A stretch of DNA of 64,000 nucleotides from assembly GCA_959347315.1 (NCBI GenBank), contig OY365806.1:30126847-30190846 (forward strand), read 5' to 3'. The first letter of the stretch is position 1; every line of letters begins with the position of its first letter. This DNA is from Bimastos eiseni. Its lineage: Eukaryota; Annelida; Clitellata; Crassiclitellata; Lumbricidae. Below the pieces are notes generated by a model, which saw only the letters and a program-made list of their open reading frames with translations, ran no database searches and was not told where the DNA came from. This document shows, one piece after another, positions 62,685-64,000 of this stretch. A program made the translations under genes and the position numbers.

Positions 62685-62735
62685 GGCGCACAAGGCGTTC
62701 GCCTAGGGCCCCAAATCTCAGGGGCCCCCAAATGA
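62685..62735. mobile_element. possible transposon terminus AGGCGTTCGCCTAGGGCCCC
   Basis: A GCACAAGGCGTTCGCCTAGG terminus-like sequence leads straight into the 45-bp array, which may have arisen inside this element. Confidence 0.35.
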
Positions 62736-62736
62736 T

Positions 62737-63215
62737 GAAAACATTAAATACAAAATAACATCTCAGGGGGCTCCCATGGCAAGTGGTGAAAACATTAAAC
62801 ACAAAATAACGTCTCAGTGGCATCCACATGAATGAAAACATTTCATACAAAATAACATATCAAAGACCCCGAATGAATAAAAACATTTCATACAAAATAA
62901 CATATCAAAGACCCCGAATGAATGAAAACATTTCATACAAAATAACATATCAAAGACCCCGAATGAATGAAAACATTTCATACAAAATAACATATCAAAG
63001 ACCCCGAATGAATGAAAACATTTCATACAAAATAACATATCAAAGACCCCGAATGAATGAAAACGTTTCATAAAAAAATAACATATCAAAGACCCCGAAT
63101 GAATGAAAACGTTTCATACAAAATAACATATCAAAGACCCCGAATGAATGAAAACGTTTCATAAAAAAATAACATATCAAAGACCCTGAATGAATGAAAA
63201 CGTTTCATAAAAAAA
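62737..63215 (+). repeat. 45-bp minisatellite
   Basis: About ten units with core AAAACATTTCATACAAAATA, then ACATATCAAAGACCCCGAATG. Central units are exact at 45 bp and therefore read as 15-residue repeats. Later units gain one A (46 bp), which breaks the frame. Flanking units are diverged. Confidence 0.92.
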
Positions 63216-63664
63216 TAACATGTCTCACGTTTGAAATATTTTAAATATATGTAAAAACTTATATTCTCTATCTTTGCAGCTACGTAAGGATTCACATGAC
63301 AAGTGTGGTGTGGTAATTCAGAATTGCTTTGTTACGGTGCATATCAATTGGTTCGATTAGCTATTTTGGTAACTGCTAAGAGCGAAGGCTGCGTGTTAAG
63401 AGCATCTTCGCTTCTACGAGTTGGCTCACTGTTTAATTGAATGAAAATTAATTTTTAAATAAAGTTGCGTATTTCGATATTTGATGTGATGACGAGACGT
63501 CACATATCTCAGACTCAGTCCCCTTCGTCACAAATGTATGACCCCACCAATGGATGCGCGACGTCATTTATAGACGGCCCCTCAGACTCTGTGTATAAAT
63601 TCAGAAGACCCCCAAAATGTTTGCGTCTAGGTCCCCGTTTTCTGTAAACGCGCCTCTGTGTATG

Positions 63665-63784
63665 TGAGATGCATTTTTTGTGGATGCGTTGAAAGATTTT
63701 CAGCCAATGAACTGATTTGAGAACTCTGGTTATGTGGTGGCGTTTGGTAGTTTTGGCAACTGCGCGGGCCAGAGCATTCTTCAT
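63665..63784 (-). mobile_element. LINE ORF2 fragment, 3' segment of an inverted pair
   Basis: The minus-strand peptide KNALARAVAKTTKRHHITRV then LKSVHWLKIFQRIHKK is a standard CR1-like LINE block (QN.LAR.V......HITP.LK.LHWL....RI.FK). Confidence 0.8.
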
Positions 63785-63935
63785 TGTTTACAGGCGTCGT
63801 ATTTTACTTTGTCGATTGCGCCCAATACTTGACTACAAGATCGTGTGCACAATAGCCACCTCGATCGTTTATTCCAAACTAGACTACCGTAATCCCCTGT
63901 TTTACAGTGTAGGTCACGAATGTGCATACTTGTAA
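63785..63935 (+). mobile_element. LINE ORF2 fragment, inverted 5' segment
   Basis: The plus-strand peptide RPILDYKIVCTIATSIVYSK then LDYRNPLFYSV matches the LINE block that normally lies just before QN.LARAV. It abuts the minus-strand fragment head to head. Confidence 0.75.
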
Positions 63936-64000
63936 CGGGCCTAGAGTTTGATGTGTGAAGCAAGTTCCTATGCGACGCACATAATGTAGGCCAGTGTGAA

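Noticed and set aside
62737..63215. CRISPR-like array
   Set aside because: Units are contiguous 45-bp repeats without unique spacers, in an animal genome. Minisatellite.

Overview
The window is eukaryotic: AT-rich, spliceosomal, repeat-laden animal DNA with three recognisable host genes in 64 kb. The genes are a TRIC-type cation channel (minus strand, five coding exons, 26920-35483), a PRL/PTP4A prenylated phosphatase (plus strand, five coding exons, 39971-46785) and a single-exon innexin (minus strand, 57220-58521). I assembled exons by hand from GT/AG sites, codon phase and remembered family sequences. All phases close exactly, giving 281, 175 and 433 residues. A clear innexin, invertebrate-style TRIC, abundant CR1/L2-like LINE debris and many MITEs suggest an invertebrate bilaterian, most likely a lophotrochozoan protostome. 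I cannot name the species.

Layout. 1-2.6 kb: low-complexity DNA (polypurine tract, CTG run, long CAGT array). 3.5-5 kb: a TIR element interrupted by a hAT-like element. 7.7-12.6 kb: AT-rich microsatellites and a 28-bp minisatellite with a 280-bp higher-order period. 12.6-25.4 kb: repeats, including a LINE 3' end, at least two copies of a MITE-like family whose arms are arrays of GGACATT-type words, a hAT transposase remnant, other TIR elements and a U2 snRNA-like pseudogene. 26.9-35.5 kb: the TRIC gene, with two hAT MITEs, a LINE remnant and a tRNA-like SINE in its introns. 35.5-40 kb: LINE and foldback debris. 40-49.4 kb: the PTP4A gene with a hAT MITE beside exon 4 and a long AT-rich 3' region. 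49.4-57 kb: mostly featureless DNA with a 24-bp minisatellite and a CpG-richer patch. 57.2-64 kb: innexin, a LINE fragment 212 bp upstream of its ATG, a 1.2-kb element carrying eight AAGATGAGAC words, a 45-bp minisatellite and a LINE fragment with an inverted 5' segment.

The three genes do not form a pathway or operon. TRIC acts in ER/SR membranes, PTP4A at the inner face of cell membranes and innexin at the plasma membrane. The best novelty leads are the GGACATT-array family, the twin-priming-like LINE inversion, two MITEs lying next to splice acceptors, loss of a conserved Arg in TRIC, and the strongly uneven distribution of the palindrome AGGCCT. I found no convincing undescribed multi-gene system.
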